Shown here in pieces: positions 1-9,335 of a stretch of DNA of 64,000 bases. The DNA comes from Streptomyces sp. NRRL F-2580 (lineage in GTDB: Bacteria; Actinomycetota; Actinomycetes; Streptomycetales; Streptomycetaceae), in assembly GCF_000720115.1 (NCBI RefSeq), contig NZ_JOIR01000015.1, positions 67,956-131,955 on the forward strand, written 5' to 3'. Position 1 is the first letter of the stretch. Each line of letters opens with the position of its first letter. The position numbers and the translations under genes were made by a program. A model generated the notes under the pieces. It was not told where the DNA came from, ran no database searches, and saw only the letters and a list, made by a program, of their open reading frames with translations.

Positions 1-3000
1 GACGACGACCCCCTTCGGCCTGCCGGTCGATCCGGACGTGTAGATCACGTACGCGGGATCGTGCCAGTCGACCTCGGCCGAGGGCGCGGCGGCTGGGGCA
101 GCCTGCGGCGCCTCGTCCCCCTGCACGAGTACGCGGGCCGGCACGCCCGCGCGGTCCAGCAACCGTACGAAGCGGTTCCGCTGTTCACGGTTCACGAGCA
201 CGACCTGCGGTGCGGCGTCGGCGAGGACGTACTCCAGCCGTTCGTCCGGGTACGCGAGGTCGAGGGGTACGTACGCGCCGCCCGCGGTGACGATGGCGAC
301 CAGCGCGACGACCTGCTCCAGGGAGCGGGGCACGGCTACGGCGACCCGTTCGCCCGGACCGACGCCGGCCGCGCGCAGCACGGAGGCCAACTCGTCCTTG
401 GCCGAGGCCAGTTCTCCGTAGGTCAGGGACCGGACTGCGCCGTCGAGGGCGCACTGGGTGACGGCGGCCCCGGCCGGGTCCCGGTGCGCGGCGGCGTCGA
501 AGAGCGCGCCCAGGGTCGTGGGGGTGATCCGCTGCGGGCGCCGGGCGTCCTCGGGCGCCAGATCGTCGACCAGGTCGTCCGGGCGGGTGAGCAGACCGGT
601 GAGGGTGTGGGTGAAGGTCCGCAGGATCGCGCGTGCGCTCGCCTCCCGCAGCAGCGCGCCGTCGTAGATGAGGTTGAAGCGCGGTCGGCCGTCGGGGGCG
701 CGTTCCACGACGAGCGTCAACGGGTAGTGCGGGGCGCCTTCGTTGACGATGCCGGTGACGGCCAGGGTGTCGTCGGGTCCCCGCAGACCCGCCACGTCGG
801 TCGCGACGTCGAAGACGACCAGGGTGTCGAAGAGCGGTCCGGCGCCGGCCTGGCGGCCGATGCGCGCCAGCGAGACGTGCTGGTGCGGCAGCACCGCGCT
901 CTGGTGTTCCCGTACGGCGGCGAGCAGCTCGCGTGCCGTGGTGTGCGCGGCCCACCGGGCGCGCAGGGGAATGGTGTTGATGAACAGGCCCACCATGTCG
1001 GCGATGCCGGGCACGTCCGCGTCCCGCCCGGACACCGTGGAGCCGAACACGACGTCCCGGCCGTACGGTTGTGTGTCGCGCGAGTTCGTGGCGCGGGCGT
1101 CCGTGCCGTGCAGGACGCCGCCCAGCGTCACCGCCCAGGCACTGTGCACGGCCACGCTCAGCGGTACACCGGCCGACCGGACGGCCTCGTCGATGTCGTC
1201 CTCGGACTCCACGGCCGTGTCGGCGAACCGGTCGGACGGCGTGTGCCCCTCGGCGACCAGCGAGGGGCCGGGCAGCTCGGCGAGCTGCTCGCGCCACACG
1301 CGGTCGCTCTCGTCCTCGTCGCGCCCGGCGAGCCAGTGCACGTAGTCCGCGAAGCCGCCGAGCGGGTACACGGTGCCGGGTGCGTGGTACTCGGCCAGCA
1401 GGGCGCGGAGCATCGGGGGCACCGACCAGCCGTCGGCGATGATGTGGTGCACGGTCTGCACCAGGACGGTGCGGCCGGCGCCCGCGCGGATGAGCGTGTA
1501 CCGCATCAGCGGGCCGGTGGCCAGGTCGAAGCCCGCGCGACGGTCCCGCTCGGCGAGGTCGCGGATCTCCTCGTCGGTGATGCCGGGGCGGTGCAGCGTG
1601 GTGAACGGGGCCCGCGCACCGCTTTCCAGTACGGCGACGACCCGGCCGTCGGCGAGGGCCGTGAACCGCGCGGCCAGGTTGGGGAAGAGCGTGAGCAGGC
1701 GGGTGGCGGCCGCCGCGAGCCGGGCGGGGTCCACCTCCCCCTCCAGCGTCAGCAGCTGCTGCTCCACGTAGCTGCCCGCGGAGTCGTCGTCGAAGACCGA
1801 GTGGAAGTACAGGCCCTCCTGGAGGGGGGTCAACGGCAGGACGTCCCGCAGGGACGGGCGGTCCAATTCGTCGACGTCGGCCTGGGTGAGCTCCACCAGG
1901 GCGAAGTCGCTGGGAGAGTGGCCGCCCTGGTCGAGTGCGGCCAGCCCGGCCAGGGCCTCCCGGAAGTACCGTCCGATGGTGGCGATGTCCTCGTCGGTGA
2001 ACATCCCGTCGGGCCAGGAGATGGTGGTGGTCAGTTCGTACGCGCCGGCCGACGAGGCGGGTTCGGCGATCGCGTTGAATTCCAGGGCGCGCGGCAGCCG
2101 CATCCGCGGATCGCGCCGCTCCCCCAACTGGCTGGTGCGTAACGCAAGTTCCCAGTCCCCGCAGGCTCCTGCGTCGAAGCGGCCCAGGTAGTTGAACAGC
2201 ACCTGGGGTGCGGGCGTGTCGGACCCGCTGCCGCCGTTCAGGTAGCGCAGGACCCCGTAGGAGAGGCCGTTGCCCGGTACCCGGGCGAGGTCCTCCTTGA
2301 CCGCCTTGAGGGCGGCGGCCAGGTACGCGGGGGCGGTGAGGTCGGCCGCCGGTCCGGGGTCGACGGTCACCGGGAAGAGGGTGGTGAACCAGCCCACGGT
2401 CCGGGAGAGTTCGGGTTCGAAGCCGGCGGTCTGCGCCACGAGGTGCCCTTCGCGGCCGTGGCCCTCCAGTTCGATGTGCGCGAACGTCTGGTCCTGTCCG
2501 AGGTCGCGGCGCCACCGGGCGAGGGTGACGGCGAGCGCGGTGAGCAGTACGTCGTTGACGCCCGCGTGGAACCTGGCGGGGATCTCGCCCAGCAGGGCGG
2601 CCGTGACCTCGGGGCCGACCGAGACGGTCGTCACCCGCTCCCGCTCGACGGTGTCGGTCCCGGCCGGCGCCCGCCTGCCCAGCGGCGCGTCGGGCCCCGG
2701 CAGGGCGCGCCGGTAGTGGGCGCGGTCGGCGTCGAACGCCGTGCGCTCCAGCAACTGTGTCCACCGCCGGAACGAGGTTCCCACCGGGGGCAATTCGACG
2801 GGCGCGCCCGAGGCGTACCGCTGCCACGCCGTGGCGAGGTCTTCCCGCAGGATCCGCCAGGACACGCCGTCGATCACCACGTGGTGGACGACCACGACCA
2901 GCTGGCGTGCCGCCCGGCGCCAGACGGCCCGCAGCATCACGCCGTTGTCGGGGTCCAGCCCGGCGGTGGCGAGGGCGACGCACGCGTCGAGCGGCAGGTC

Positions 3001-5430
3001 GTCCCTCTCCTGCCACCCCGCCGCGGTCCCGCCTGGCTCCGGGATGTCGAAGCTCCAGCGGTCGCCGCGCACCAGCCTGGCGCGCAGCATGTCGTGCCGT
3101 GCGACGACGGCGGTGAGGATCTCGTCGAGGGCGTCGGCGGTCAGGTCGGCCGGGGTGTTCAGCACCACCGACTGGACGAAGCCGTCGATGGCGTCGGTGG
3201 TCTCGCCGAGCCATCGGAGGACGGGCGATCCGGCGACGGAACCGGTCGCGACGTCGCCGTGGTCCACGGCGGCCGCGCCCTCGCGGCTCGCCACCGCCGC
3301 GAGGGCGCCGATGACGCTGTTGGTGAAGATCTGCCGGGGTGTGACGTGCAGGCCCACGGTGCGCAGCGCGCTCAGCAGCGAGATGGCCAGGAGGCTGTCT
3401 CCGCCGAGCTGGAAGAAGTCCTGGTCGACACCGACCTCGTCCAGTCGCAGCAGCGCCGCGACCGCCGCGCACACCAGGCGTTCGTTCTCGGTGGCCGGCG
3501 CGGCGAGCGGGCCCGCCGCAAGGTCGGGTTCCGGCAGCGCGCCGCGGTCGAGCTTGCCGTTCGCGGTGAGCGGGAACTCCTTCATCACGACGATGTGGGT
3601 GGGCACCATGTACGCGACCAGGTGCGCGGCGGCCCACGCCTTGACCTCGTCCGCCCGCAGGTCCTCGCGGCCGGCGGCCGGGATCACGTACCCCACGAGG
3701 TAGGTGCCCCCGGCCGTGTTCTTCTTCGCGAGGACGCAGGTGTGGCGCACGTCGGGGTGTTCCGCGAGGCCGACCTCGACGTCCTCGATCTCCAGGCGCA
3801 TGCCGCGGATCTTGATCTGGTTGTCGGCGCGGCCGAGGAAGTCCAGCGATCCGTCCGGGGCGAAGCGTGCGAGGTCGCCGGTCCGGTACAGCCGGGACCC
3901 GTCCCCGGCGAAGGGGTTGGCGACGAAGCGGGAGGCGGTCAGGCCCGGCGCCCCCACGTATCCGCGCCCCAGGAGGAACCCTCCGACGTACAGTTCGCCG
4001 CCGACCCCGACCGGGACCGGGCGCAGTTCTGCGTCCAGGACGTACAGCTGGGTGTTGGGGTTGGCCTTGCCGATCGACGTCGACAGGCGTTCCGCGGCGC
4101 CCCGGTAGATGACGTGCGAGACGCCGATCGTCGTCTCGGCCGGGCCGTAGCCGTGGTACATGGGTATGTCGAGCCGGGTGCGGAACCGTTCGTACAGCTC
4201 CGGGGTCAGCACCTCGCCGCCGCACCACACGTGCCGCAGGCTGTCGAGCCGGCCGGAGTCGCCCGCGATCTCCAGCAGCACGTCCAGCATGGACGACACG
4301 AGGTAGGTGAAGGTGACGCGCTGCTCGGCGATCACGCCGAGGAGGTGGTGCGGGTCGCGTTCGCCGCCGGGGCGCAGGACCACCAGCCGGCCGCCGGACA
4401 CCAACGGCAGGAAGATCTCGTTGATGGAGATGTCGAAGGACAGCGGCGCCTTGAACAGCGCGGCGTCGTCGTGGCCGAAGCCCAGGATCTCGTCGACCTG
4501 CCACAGCAGGCGCTCGCTGATCGCTTCGTGCCGGATCATCGCGCCCTTGGGCCGGCCGGTCGAACCGGACGTGAAGATGACGTAGGCGAGCGCGTTGCCG
4601 GGGACGGTGATCCCGGTGCCGTCGCCCGGGTAGGAGCCGTACGTCCAGTCGCCGAGGTCGACGACCACGGCCGGAGGCTCGCCCGGGTCGTGCTCGCCCG
4701 GACCGGCCAGTCGCAGGACGACGCGGGCGTCGTCGATGACGACGGCCCGGCGCGCGGCGGGCCACTGCGGGTCGAGGGGGACGAACGCGGCCCCCGCCTG
4801 GAGCACGGCGAGCAGGCCGATCACCATCTCGGCGGAGCGGCTCAGGGAGATGCCGACGACCTGCTCGGCGGTGATGCCGCGTTCGATCAGGTGATGTGCC
4901 AACTGGCTTGATAATTCAGCTACGTGACCGTACGTCAGCGAGCGGCGCTCGTCGACGACGGCGACGGCGTGCGGTCGGGTCCGGGCTTGCTCGCGGAACA
5001 GCTCCACGATGGTCGGGCGGACCCGGTCGGCCCCGGTGTCGTTCCACTCGGCGAGGCTCGCGAGCCGCGCCGCCGCACTGGACGGGGCGATGCTGCCGAG
5101 GGACCGGTCCGGGAAGTCGGCCAGGTCGTCCAGCGCGAGCTGCGCGTCGGTCACCGCGACGCCTTCGGGGACGGCGATGCTCCGGCCGTCCGCGCCGACC
5201 TCCCAGCCGGGGGCCCCGGCACCGCCGTGGTCGGCCCAGCCGAGGACGTCGGCGAACAGGGTGCCGGGGGTGAGTTCCATGCCGTCCGGGCTGCTGCCCG
5301 TCGCCCAGTACGACAGCCCGATGGCGCACGCGTGGGCGATGGTCCGGTCGGAGTGGTCGCCTGTTCGGCGGCGCACCCCGGCCAGGCGCGTGGGAGAAAG
5401 CCGCACGAGACGAGCGGTCGGTTCCGTCAT
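1..5430 (-). CDS. cchH: Coelichelin non-ribosomal peptide synthetase, N-terminal 1810 residues (runs off the window)
   Basis: The frame stays open from ATG 5430 to base 1. The order read is adenylation (A1 core FTSGSTG near residue 288, FDISINE, YGPAET), carrier domain (LGGDSLL near residue 676), epimerisation (HHVVIDGVSW near residue 850, EGHGRE), condensation (LTPLQEG near residue 1200, HHIIADG near residue 1330) and the start of a second adenylation domain (YTSGSTGRPKG at the edge). By my own alignment to PheA the A1 pocket reads D-I-N-Y-W-G-G-I-G-K. A-T-E followed by C-A is the order known for CchH, whose first module loads formyl-hydroxyornithine and epimerises it. A GAAGGGG lies about 14 bases before the ATG. 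The remaining modules, cchI/J and the MbtH gene must lie to the left. Identity is inferred from domain order plus neighbours. Confidence 0.93.
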   Translation of the reverse strand, partial: MTEPTARLVRLSPTRLAGVRRRTGDHSDRTIAHACAIGLSYWATGSSPDGMELTPGTLFADVLGWADHGGAGAPGWEVGADGRSIAVPEGVAVTDAQLALDDLADFPDRSLGSIAPSSAAARLASLAEWNDTGADRVRPTIVELFREQARTRPHAVAVVDERRSLTYGHVAELSSQLAHHLIERGITAEQVVGISLSRSAEMVIGLLAVLQAGAAFVPLDPQWPAARRAVVIDDARVVLRLAGPGEHDPGEPPAVVVDLGDWTYGSYPGDGTGITVPGNALAYVIFTSGSTGRPKGAMIRHEAISERLLWQVDEILGFGHDDAALFKAPLSFDISINEIFLPLVSGGRLVVLRPGGERDPHHLLGVIAEQRVTFTYLVSSMLDVLLEIAGDSGRLDSLRHVWCGGEVLTPELYERFRTRLDIPMYHGYGPAETTIGVSHVIYRGAAERLSTSIGKANPNTQLYVLDAELRPVPVGVGGELYVGGFLLGRGYVGAPGLTASRFVANPFAGDGSRLYRTGDLARFAPDGSLDFLGRADNQIKIRGMRLEIEDVEVGLAEHPDVRHTCVLAKKNTAGGTYLVGYVIPAAGREDLRADEVKAWAAAHLVAYMVPTHIVVMKEFPLTANGKLDRGALPEPDLAAGPLAAPATENERLVCAAVAALLRLDEVGVDQDFFQLGGDSLLAISLLSALRTVGLHVTPRQIFTNSVIGALAAVASREGAAAVDHGDVATGSVAGSPVLRWLGETTDAIDGFVQSVVLNTPADLTADALDEILTAVVARHDMLRARLVRGDRWSFDIPEPGGTAAGWQERDDLPLDACVALATAGLDPDNGVMLRAVWRRAARQLVVVVHHVVIDGVSWRILREDLATAWQRYASGAPVELPPVGTSFRRWTQLLERTAFDADRAHYRRALPGPDAPLGRRAPAGTDTVERERVTTVSVGPEVTAALLGEIPARFHAGVNDVLLTALAVTLARWRRDLGQDQTFAHIELEGHGREGHLVAQTAGFEPELSRTVGWFTTLFPVTVDPGPAADLTAPAYLAAALKAVKEDLARVPGNGLSYGVLRYLNGGSGSDTPAPQVLFNYLGRFDAGACGDWELALRTSQLGERRDPRMRLPRALEFNAIAEPASSAGAYELTTTISWPDGMFTDEDIATIGRYFREALAGLAALDQGGHSPSDFALVELTQADVDELDRPSLRDVLPLTPLQEGLYFHSVFDDDSAGSYVEQQLLTLEGEVDPARLAAAATRLLTLFPNLAARFTALADGRVVAVLESGARAPFTTLHRPGITDEEIRDLAERDRRAGFDLATGPLMRYTLIRAGAGRTVLVQTVHHIIADGWSVPPMLRALLAEYHAPGTVYPLGGFADYVHWLAGRDEDESDRVWREQLAELPGPSLVAEGHTPSDRFADTAVESEDDIDEAVRSAGVPLSVAVHSAWAVTLGGVLHGTDARATNSRDTQPYGRDVVFGSTVSGRDADVPGIADMVGLFINTIPLRARWAAHTTARELLAAVREHQSAVLPHQHVSLARIGRQAGAGPLFDTLVVFDVATDVAGLRGPDDTLAVTGIVNEGAPHYPLTLVVERAPDGRPRFNLIYDGALLREASARAILRTFTHTLTGLLTRPDDLVDDLAPEDARRPQRITPTTLGALFDAAAHRDPAGAAVTQCALDGAVRSLTYGELASAKDELASVLRAAGVGPGERVAVAVPRSLEQVVALVAIVTAGGAYVPLDLAYPDERLEYVLADAAPQVVLVNREQRNRFVRLLDRAGVPARVLVQGDEAPQAAPAAAPSAEVDWHDPAYVIYTSGSTGRPKGVVV

Positions 5431-5465
5431 CGAAGACTCAACGCCCCTTCACAGTTCGTAAGTCG

Positions 5466-5487
5466 GCCCACCCGGATCAGGGTGGGC
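5466..5487 (-). terminator. Hairpin in the cchG-cchH gap
   Basis: A perfect 8-bp inverted repeat, GCCCACCC then a 6-base loop then GGGTGGGC, begins at the last base of the cchG stop codon. No T-run follows in the direction of cchH, so it is more likely an attenuator or mRNA-stabilising element that sets cchH expression relative to the transport genes than a full terminator. Seen directly; function inferred. Confidence 0.5.
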
Positions 5488-7274
5488 TAGCTGCCCTCGC
5501 GCCAGGCCCGCCACAGGCGCGCGTACCGGCCGCCCAGGGCCACCAGCTCGTCGTGCGTGCCGTGCTCGACGACGCGTCCCGCGTCCAGCACGGCGATCCG
5601 GTCCGCTGCCATCGCCTGCGTCAGCCGGTGCGCCACGAACAGCGTGGTCCGGCCGGCGCACGCGGCGAGCACCGCCCGTTCCAGCTCGGCCGCCCCCTCG
5701 CTGCCCGCTTCCGCCGTGGACTCGTCGAGCACCACCACCGGGGACCGGCCCAGCACCAGCCGGGCCAGGGCGATCTGGGCGACCTTGGTGACGTCCAGGC
5801 GCTCGCCGCCCTCGCCGACCAGGGTGTTCAGTCCGTCGGGCAGCGAGTCGACCCATGCGTCGGCGCCGACGGTGCGCAGGGCGTACGTCAGCTCGGCGTC
5901 GGTCGCCTCCGGCGCGGCCAGCCGCAGGTCGTCGGCGAGCGGGCCGGAGAACACGTGGGTCTCCTGCGTCAGGATGCTCACCAGGGCCCGCGCCCCGGCC
6001 TCGTCCAGACCGGCGAGGTCGGTCGGCCCGATGCGCACGGACCCGGCCTGGGGGGTCCCGATGCCCGCGATCAGCGCGGCCAGGGTCGACTTGCCGGCGC
6101 CCGTCGCCCCCACCAGCGCGAGCGAACCGCCGGCCGGAATCATCAGGTCGACGTCCCGGAGGACCGGCTCCGCGCTGTCGGGATAGCTGAACGTGAGCCC
6201 CTCCACCCGGACGGGGTACGGCGCGTCGACCGCCGCTGTGACGCCCGGCGCGCCGACCAGCCGGTCCTCCGCGCCCTCCCCCAGCACCCCGACCAGCCGG
6301 GTCAGGCTCGCGCCCGACTTCTGCGCCTCGTCGAAGGTGAACATGATGGAGCCCAGCGGGGTGAACAGCCGGTGGAACAGCAGCGGGGCCGCGGACACCT
6401 CGCCCAGGCTGGCGGCGTCGGCCTCCAGCAGGGCGTACCCCACCACGATGATCAGGACCAGTCCGATGAACTCTGCGCGGTTCTCCCGGCCGACGAACCG
6501 GCCGAAGAGCCGGAACACCTCGATGCCGAGTTCGCGCACCCGCCACGACTCGCTGGTGACCTTCTCGCGGACGGCTCCCTCCAGGCGGTACGCCCGGACC
6601 GTGTCGATCCCGTTGAGCCCGCTGATCAGGGCCTGTGCGCGGTCGGCCTGGACCGCGCGCTGCCTGCGGTAGAGCGGGGCGGACCGGGGCAGGTACCAGC
6701 GCAGGGCCAGCGCGTACGCGGGCAGTGCGCCGGCGCCCGCCAGGCCGAGCCGCCAGTCCAGGCCGAACATGCCGAGCGTGGCGATGACCACCAGCACGCC
6801 CGCCGAGAACACCGTGGGGACGGCCGTGCGGATGCCCCGGGACAGTACGGCGACGTCGTCGCCGACCCTGGACAGCACGTCTCCCCGGCCGACCTGCTCG
6901 ATGCGTGCGCTCGGCATCCCCAGCACCGCCCGTACGGCGTCTTCGCGCAGTCGGGCGAGCAGATCCGCGCCGAGCCGCCCGACCAGGTAGGTCGACAGGG
7001 CGGTGGCCGCCGCGCCGAGCAGCGCGGCGGCGACCATCAGCACCCCCGTCGTGACCAGGATGGAGCGCGATTCGCCCGCCACCACCCCGTCCACGACCCG
7101 GCCGAGCAGCAGCAGCGGGAGTACCTGGAGCGCCGCCCCGGCCACCGTGGTGAGCACGGTGGCGGCCGTCAGCCAGGGCACCTCGCGGCAGTGCGCCGTG
7201 ACCCAGCGGGTGGCCTCGCGTCCGCTCGTCGTGCGCAGGGTCGACGGGGCGACGCGCGTATCGGTGGTGCTCAC
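5487..7274 (-). CDS. cchG: ABC exporter (fused membrane and ATPase domains) for coelichelin
   Basis: A 595-residue half-transporter. About 300 residues with six membrane helices (starting WLTAATVLTTVAG, LLGRVVDGVV) are followed by an ATPase domain with Walker A GATGAGKSTL, Walker B VVVLDEST and H-loop LFVAHRLTQ. The signature position reads ERLDVTKVAQ instead of LSGGQ, so one composite ATP site may be weak. GTG 7274 is chosen because it overlaps the cchF stop by four bases (GTGA), implying translational coupling; upstream codons in this frame lie inside cchF. In the coelichelin locus this position encodes the putative siderophore exporter. Role inferred from context. Confidence 0.88.
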   Translation of the reverse strand: MSTTDTRVAPSTLRTTSGREATRWVTAHCREVPWLTAATVLTTVAGAALQVLPLLLLGRVVDGVVAGESRSILVTTGVLMVAAALLGAAATALSTYLVGRLGADLLARLREDAVRAVLGMPSARIEQVGRGDVLSRVGDDVAVLSRGIRTAVPTVFSAGVLVVIATLGMFGLDWRLGLAGAGALPAYALALRWYLPRSAPLYRRQRAVQADRAQALISGLNGIDTVRAYRLEGAVREKVTSESWRVRELGIEVFRLFGRFVGRENRAEFIGLVLIIVVGYALLEADAASLGEVSAAPLLFHRLFTPLGSIMFTFDEAQKSGASLTRLVGVLGEGAEDRLVGAPGVTAAVDAPYPVRVEGLTFSYPDSAEPVLRDVDLMIPAGGSLALVGATGAGKSTLAALIAGIGTPQAGSVRIGPTDLAGLDEAGARALVSILTQETHVFSGPLADDLRLAAPEATDAELTYALRTVGADAWVDSLPDGLNTLVGEGGERLDVTKVAQIALARLVLGRSPVVVLDESTAEAGSEGAAELERAVLAACAGRTTLFVAHRLTQAMAADRIAVLDAGRVVEHGTHDELVALGGRYARLWRAWREGS

Positions 7275-8335
7275 ACCTGACCGGCCGACTTGACGAGTTC
7301 GTCGATCGCGTACGGCAGGGACAGCAGGGTGCCCTGGGACATGGCCGCGCCGACCGCCGGCCCCTCGCTGTCCAGCAGGTACGACACCTTGCCGTTCTTG
7401 ACCGCGGCCAGGTTGGCGAACAGCTCGAACTTCTTGAGTGCCTCCGTGTCGGCCTTGTCGTTGATGACGAAGATGCGGTCGACGTCGATGAGGTCCATTC
7501 GCTCGGGTGAGAGCGTGGTGTAGAACTTGCCGTCGGCGATCTTGTCGATCTCGGTCTGGTAGGCGAAGCCGGTGCCCGTGACCAGCCGTCCGCGGACGTC
7601 GGTGGAGGTGAACGGGGCCGCCGAGTCCTTGTACCAGGACAGCGCGACGGCGGTCCGGTTCGCGAACTCGGGGTGGGCCTTCTTGGCCGCGTCGAGCTTG
7701 TCCTGGATGCCCTTCACCAGCTCGGTGCCCTTGGACTCCTGGCCGAGCGCCTTGGCGATGTGGACCGCGTTGTCCTGCCAGGGGGCGCTGAACGGCTCCT
7801 TCTCGGCCTTGGTGCGGCCCACCGTCGGGGCGATCTTCGAGAGCTTGTCGTAGGCGGCCTGGTCGATCTCGGAGTAGACCGCGATGATCAGGTCCGGCCG
7901 GAGCGCGGCGATCTTCTCGTAGTTCGGGCCGGTGTCGCCGTTGCTCATGACGACCTCGGGACGGGTGTCGCCCCACTTGTCCTTCACCCACGGCCACTGG
8001 GTGTTGATGTCGGGGCTCGTGCCCGGCGGGTTCGGGTACTGGTCGACCATGCCGACCGGCTTGATGCCGAGCGCCAGGATGGTCTGGTCGTCGGTGTAGC
8101 CGACGGAGACGACCCGCCGGGGGGCCTTGGTGACCTTCGTGGATCCGAACGCGTGCTCCACGGTGACCGGGAAGGTACCGGCCGCGGCGGCCGAGGCGTC
8201 GTCGCCCTTGTCGTCAGCCGGGTCCTTCGAGTCGGAACCGCAGCCGGCCAGGAGGCCGGTGCCGAGGGCCGCGGCGGACAGTACCGCCGTCAGCCGGCCC
8301 CAGGAGTGGGTACGAGTCGTTCGCTGGAGGAGCAT
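7271..8335 (-). CDS. cchF: Iron-siderophore-binding lipoprotein (coelichelin uptake)
   Basis: 354 residues. A basic N-terminus and hydrophobic stretch end in lipobox LLAGC, predicting a membrane-anchored substrate-binding lipoprotein. The body has FepB/FhuD-type features (RRVVSVGYTDDQTILALGIKPVG, ALRPDLIIA). ATG 8335 is chosen over ATG 8389 because the signal peptide begins there and AAGGGA precedes it. It should capture ferri-coelichelin and pass it to CchCDE. The stop overlaps the cchG start. An iron-box-like palindrome lies about 70 bases upstream, so this gene probably starts its own iron-repressed transcript. Confidence 0.9.
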   Translation of the reverse strand: MLLQRTTRTHSWGRLTAVLSAAALGTGLLAGCGSDSKDPADDKGDDASAAAAGTFPVTVEHAFGSTKVTKAPRRVVSVGYTDDQTILALGIKPVGMVDQYPNPPGTSPDINTQWPWVKDKWGDTRPEVVMSNGDTGPNYEKIAALRPDLIIAVYSEIDQAAYDKLSKIAPTVGRTKAEKEPFSAPWQDNAVHIAKALGQESKGTELVKGIQDKLDAAKKAHPEFANRTAVALSWYKDSAAPFTSTDVRGRLVTGTGFAYQTEIDKIADGKFYTTLSPERMDLIDVDRIFVINDKADTEALKKFELFANLAAVKNGKVSYLLDSEGPAVGAAMSQGTLLSLPYAIDELVKSAGQV

Positions 8336-8406
8336 CCGCAATCCCTTGCTTTCGTGCTGTCCACTGCACCCCCGCCCGAGGGCAGGCAAACCGTATCGCG
8401 CTCAAG

Positions 8407-8425
8407 TGAGGCCAGCCTAGCCTTA
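8407..8425 (-). promoter_or_regulatory. Iron-box-like operator upstream of cchF
   Basis: Read on the minus strand it is TAAGGCTAGGCTGGCCTCA, matching 14 of 19 positions of the Streptomyces DmdR1/IdeR iron box TTAGGTTAGGCTCACCTAA. It lies between cchE and cchF, 72 bases before the cchF ATG. Iron-loaded DmdR1 would repress here. Match counted by eye; regulation inferred from the family. Confidence 0.7.
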
Positions 8426-8448
8426 CTTGACACGGAATTATGTCCGAT

Positions 8449-9297
8449 CTAGTCGAGTCGGCCGGGCTGGACATGGGTGCGGCCGATGGGCACGATGAGC
8501 GGCCGGTCCCCCACCGGATCCTCGATCACCTTGGCGCGCAGCCCGAAGGCCTCGTGCAGCAACTCGGCGGTGATCACGTCCCGTGGGTGCCCCTGCGCCA
8601 GGATCGCCCCGGCCCTCATCACGATGAGGTTGTCGCTGTAGCGCGTGGCCAGGTTGAGGTCGTGCAGCACCATGACCACGGTGCATCCCGACTCGTGCAG
8701 GTCGTCCACCAGGTCCAGTACGTCGATCGCGTGCGCCAGGTCCAGGAAGGTGGTCGGCTCGTCCAACAGGAGCAGGTCGGTGCCCTGAGCCAGCGTCATC
8801 GAGATCCAGACGCGCTGGCGCTGGCCGCCGGACAGCGCGTCCACCGGACGGTCCGCCAGGTCGGACACCCCGGTCATGGCCAGCGCCCGTTCCACGACGG
8901 CGGCGTCGTCCGACGACCACTGGCGCAGCCAGCTCTGGTGCGGATGGCGCCCCCGGGCGACCAGGTCGGCCACCGTGAGCCCGTCCGGCGCGACCGGCGC
9001 CTGCGGCAGCAGGCCGAGCTTCTTCGCCACGTCCCGGGTCCTGAGCGTGGCGATGTCCTCGCCGTCCAGGACGACCGAGCCCTTCGTCGGCTTGAGCAGC
9101 CGCGACAGGGTCCGCAACAGGGTCGACTTGCCACAGCCGTTGGAGCCGATGATCGTGGAGATCACCCCGGGCGGGATCGCCACGTGGAGGTCGTCGATGA
9201 CGCTCCGGCCGCCGTACCCGACCGTGACCCCTCTGGCCGCCAGCCGTGAGGTCTCCTGACCCCCGGACGCGATCTCGGTGATGTGCGATACGGCCAC
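8449..9297 (-). CDS. cchE: Ferric-siderophore import ATPase
   Basis: 282 residues, the usual size for FecE/FhuC-type ATPases. Walker A is GSNGCGKSTLL, the signature LSGGQRQRVW, Walker B LLLLDEPTTFLD, and the H-loop MVLHDLN. It energises the CchCD permease. GTG 9297 is chosen because AGGGGGAG sits just upstream and the protein then starts directly before the conserved nucleotide-binding fold; upstream codons in the frame have no matching family sequence. It is separated from cchD by 38 bases and from cchF by an iron box. Confidence 0.9.
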   Translation of the reverse strand: MAVSHITEIASGGQETSRLAARGVTVGYGGRSVIDDLHVAIPPGVISTIIGSNGCGKSTLLRTLSRLLKPTKGSVVLDGEDIATLRTRDVAKKLGLLPQAPVAPDGLTVADLVARGRHPHQSWLRQWSSDDAAVVERALAMTGVSDLADRPVDALSGGQRQRVWISMTLAQGTDLLLLDEPTTFLDLAHAIDVLDLVDDLHESGCTVVMVLHDLNLATRYSDNLIVMRAGAILAQGHPRDVITAELLHEAFGLRAKVIEDPVGDRPLIVPIGRTHVQPGRLD

Positions 9298-9335
9298 GGC
9301 TCCCCCTGAACTGGACGTGCCTGCATACGAGTCGG

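Noticed and set aside
61..2142. Long plus-strand open frame opposite cchH
   Set aside because: Antisense of a continuous NRPS frame with recognisable C and A domain motifs; the composition is typical of a shadow frame.
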